Shown here one piece after another: positions 5,749-7,044 of a stretch of DNA of 7,044 nt (positions within the stretch are counted from its first letter, which is position 1; every line of letters begins with the position of its first letter). The position numbers were made by a program, and so were the translations under genes. The notes under the pieces were generated by a model. The model was not told the origin of the DNA, searched no databases, and was given only the letters and a program-made list of their open reading frames with translations. This DNA is from an uncultured Collinsella sp. (GTDB lineage: Bacteria; Actinomycetota; Coriobacteriia; Coriobacteriales; Coriobacteriaceae): the NCBI GenBank assembly GCA_902491055.1, contig CABUGI010000096.1, positions 1 through 7,044 of the forward strand, written 5' to 3'.

Positions 5749-6857
5749 ATGGCAATAAAGATCGGGCAGCGTGGCAAGCCTGCAAGCGAGCAGCTGGCTG
5801 CTTCCGTAATTCTGACGGGCGCCTCGGCGCTACGCATGATGCGCGCCGAGCGCCGACAAATGGGTTACATCAGCTGGAGGGACCTCAGTCCCGATGAAGA
5901 GTGCCGTGTGCTGCGCGCGTCGTCGCCCTCGATCGAGGACATCTATCTTCCCGACTTGGTGCGGATTGGGGCCGCAAGCGGCGAGGTGCAAGAAGATCTT
6001 TGCTTGCTGGTGGGATCTGCGGCGCAGCGCCGCCGCATGCCTGGCGTGGGCTGGTCCGTATGCTCTGGGTTGCCCGCCGGCTCGATTCTAGAGGTGGAAC
6101 CAGGGGTGTACAGTCTATCTCCCGAGGCCCTTGTGTTGCCGTCGCCCGCGAGGTCGGCTGTATCCAGGCATTTGCCCTGGCCCAGGAGCTGTGCTCTAAG
6201 ATTTCGCTGAGTGACCGCGGGCAGTATCTACCTCCCTACACATCGCCTGTCGTGAACAAATTGGCAAAGGACAAAGACCAGCCGCCAGATGTCGGTTACT
6301 TTGAGGTCGAGTCCGTGCTGACACCCGATCGCCTGGTAGATTACCTCGCGGCATGCAAGGGGAACGCGGCCAAGCAGCTGCGGCGTCTGTGCCCCTATCT
6401 TTCGGAAAACCTGCGCTCACCCATGGAGTGCATCATGCTTGCCATGTTTTCGCTTCCGTTTTCCTATGGCGGATTTGCCTGCGGTCCCTTTAAGACCGAC
6501 TACAAGATCGAGTTCGATGACCGCGCGCAGGCAATCTCGGGGATGCCGCATGCAGTTTGCGATGCGTATCAGGAGGCAGCCCGGTTTGACCTGGAATACA
6601 ACGGTGAGCTGGGTCATTCCTCCCGGAGGGGACGTATCCATGATGAAAAACGCAACACGGGCTTGATTACTATGGGAATCGAGGTCGCGACGGTCAACAA
6701 CGAAATGCTCCGCGACATGGAAGCGATGGAAGCGCTCGCATGGCGCATCCACCAGCGTATGGGTAAGCGATATCAGAATCGCGTAGAGGCTCGTCGAAAG
6801 AGGCAAGATGCTCTGCTGAATACGCTCCGAGCGTGCTTTGGGCTCAAGCCAGCGTAA
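5749..6857 (+). pseudogene. Frameshifted AbiEi-like / DUF559-type nuclease-like protein
   Basis: Two frames form one protein: 5749-6138, then from 6141 in the -1 frame to TAA at 6857, about 369 residues once one base is restored near 6139. The N-terminal part (to SPEALVL, 124-130) resembles the AbiEi/transcriptional-regulator-like front of many Coriobacteriia proteins (LPDLVR, LLVGSAAQRRR, then a PxGS...GVYSLSPE stretch). The C-terminal part has SPMEC (224-228), FDLEYNG (280-286) and a D299-x-x-R302 block ending GIEVATV (310-316), the layout of DUF559/Vsr-like PD-(D/E)XK nucleases. The continuation fits the family across the break, so a single-base loss (gene decay or sequencing error) explains it. 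The ATG at 5749 has AGGGGTGG 5 nt away, overlapping the comF stop; TTG 5731 is less likely. Probably co-transcribed with comF. Function unknown; a defence or DNA-processing role is inference. Confidence 0.75.
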
Positions 6858-6886
6858 AACTACGGCTTTATAGGGGGTCTGTTTAT

Positions 6887-6928
6887 ATGCTCTGTGCAAA
6901 AAACGGCAAATATGAGTACTGTTACTAG
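6887..6928 (+). CDS. Possible 13-residue micro-ORF
   Basis: ATG at 6887 opens MLCAKNGKYEYCY and stops at TAG 6926-6928. AGGGGG (6872-6877) lies 9 nt upstream, a good ribosome site for this genome. The base composition is AT-richer than the genes before it. It could be a leader peptide for a gene beyond the window edge, the remnant of a dispersed repeat, or chance. No repeated amino acid typical of attenuators is present, though Tyr occurs three times in the last five positions counted from K8 to Y13. Confidence 0.2.
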   Translation: MLCAKNGKYEYCY

Positions 6929-6939
6929 ATTAGTGACAG
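6919..6939. other. Short hairpin in the AT-rich 3' intergenic region
   Basis: A 9-bp stem (6919-6927 with 6931-6939) with one G-U pair and a 3-nt loop, followed by an A-rich stretch on the plus strand. It overlaps the stop codon of the possible micro-ORF. It is not followed by a U-run in either direction, so I do not call it a terminator. I see no other supported element in 6940-7044. Confidence 0.3.
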
Positions 6940-7044
6940 CAAAAACAAAGAAACTTGGGCCGAAAATCTGGATTCAGCGAAGAGATTCGGGTGGCGCGCG
7001 CAGACGTGGTGTAAGAGTGTCCTGAGGTCCGTCGCTGCAAGCCC

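Noticed and set aside
6130..6150. Programmed -1 ribosomal frameshift in the nuclease-like gene
   Set aside because: No X-XXY-YYZ slippery heptamer or suitable downstream structure is seen; loss of one base is simpler.
1..7044. tRNA, rRNA, CRISPR, or insertion-sequence genes
   Set aside because: No cloverleaf, rRNA-like, repeat-spacer or transposase signatures were found on reading both strands.

Overview
The window is GC-rich, with strong third-position GC. It carries a compact housekeeping cluster (tmk-holB-ricT), a comF-type gene, and two accessory-looking proteins. The gene order, the codon usage and the style of the last gene (a lineage-typical AbiEi/DUF559-like protein) suggest a Coriobacteriia actinobacterium, probably Collinsella or a close relative. 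The species-level guess comes from recalled family patterns, not from a search.

Layout. (1) Positions 102-1085, minus strand: a membrane-anchored zinc-ribbon protein with an aspartate-rich outer segment, with a hairpin just past its stop. (2) 1086-1324: a divergent intergenic region with outward promoters on each side of a 69-bp element made of two perfect 23-bp inverted arms. (3) 1325-4828, plus strand: thymidylate kinase, DNA polymerase III delta-prime and RicT, with a 1-nt gap and a 10-nt overlap, so clearly one operon. RicT has an unusually long, arginine-rich, probably disordered tail. (4) 4829-4930: a short intergenic region with a promoter-like site and an 11-bp hairpin whose 3' arm is the Shine-Dalgarno of the next gene. 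(5) 4931-5737: comF, starting at TTG. (6) 5749-6857: a two-domain protein (AbiEi-like N-terminus, DUF559/Vsr-like nuclease C-terminus) split by a single-base frameshift near 6139. (7) 6858-7044: a more AT-rich stretch with no full gene; it holds a possible 13-residue micro-ORF and a small hairpin.

How the genes fit together. tmk supplies dTDP for dTTP synthesis, holB encodes a clamp-loader subunit, and ricT belongs to the Ric/Y complex that in Bacillus affects mRNA maturation. This nucleotide/replication/RNA neighbourhood matches the conserved tmk...holB-yaaT order of Gram-positive bacteria. comF and the nuclease-like gene appear to form a separate transcription unit with its own promoter.

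I do not see a clearly new multi-gene system. The best leads are the 23-bp inverted-repeat element between divergent promoters, the Shine-Dalgarno-sequestering leader of comF, the RicT tail with its extra cysteine cluster, and the broken nuclease-like gene.
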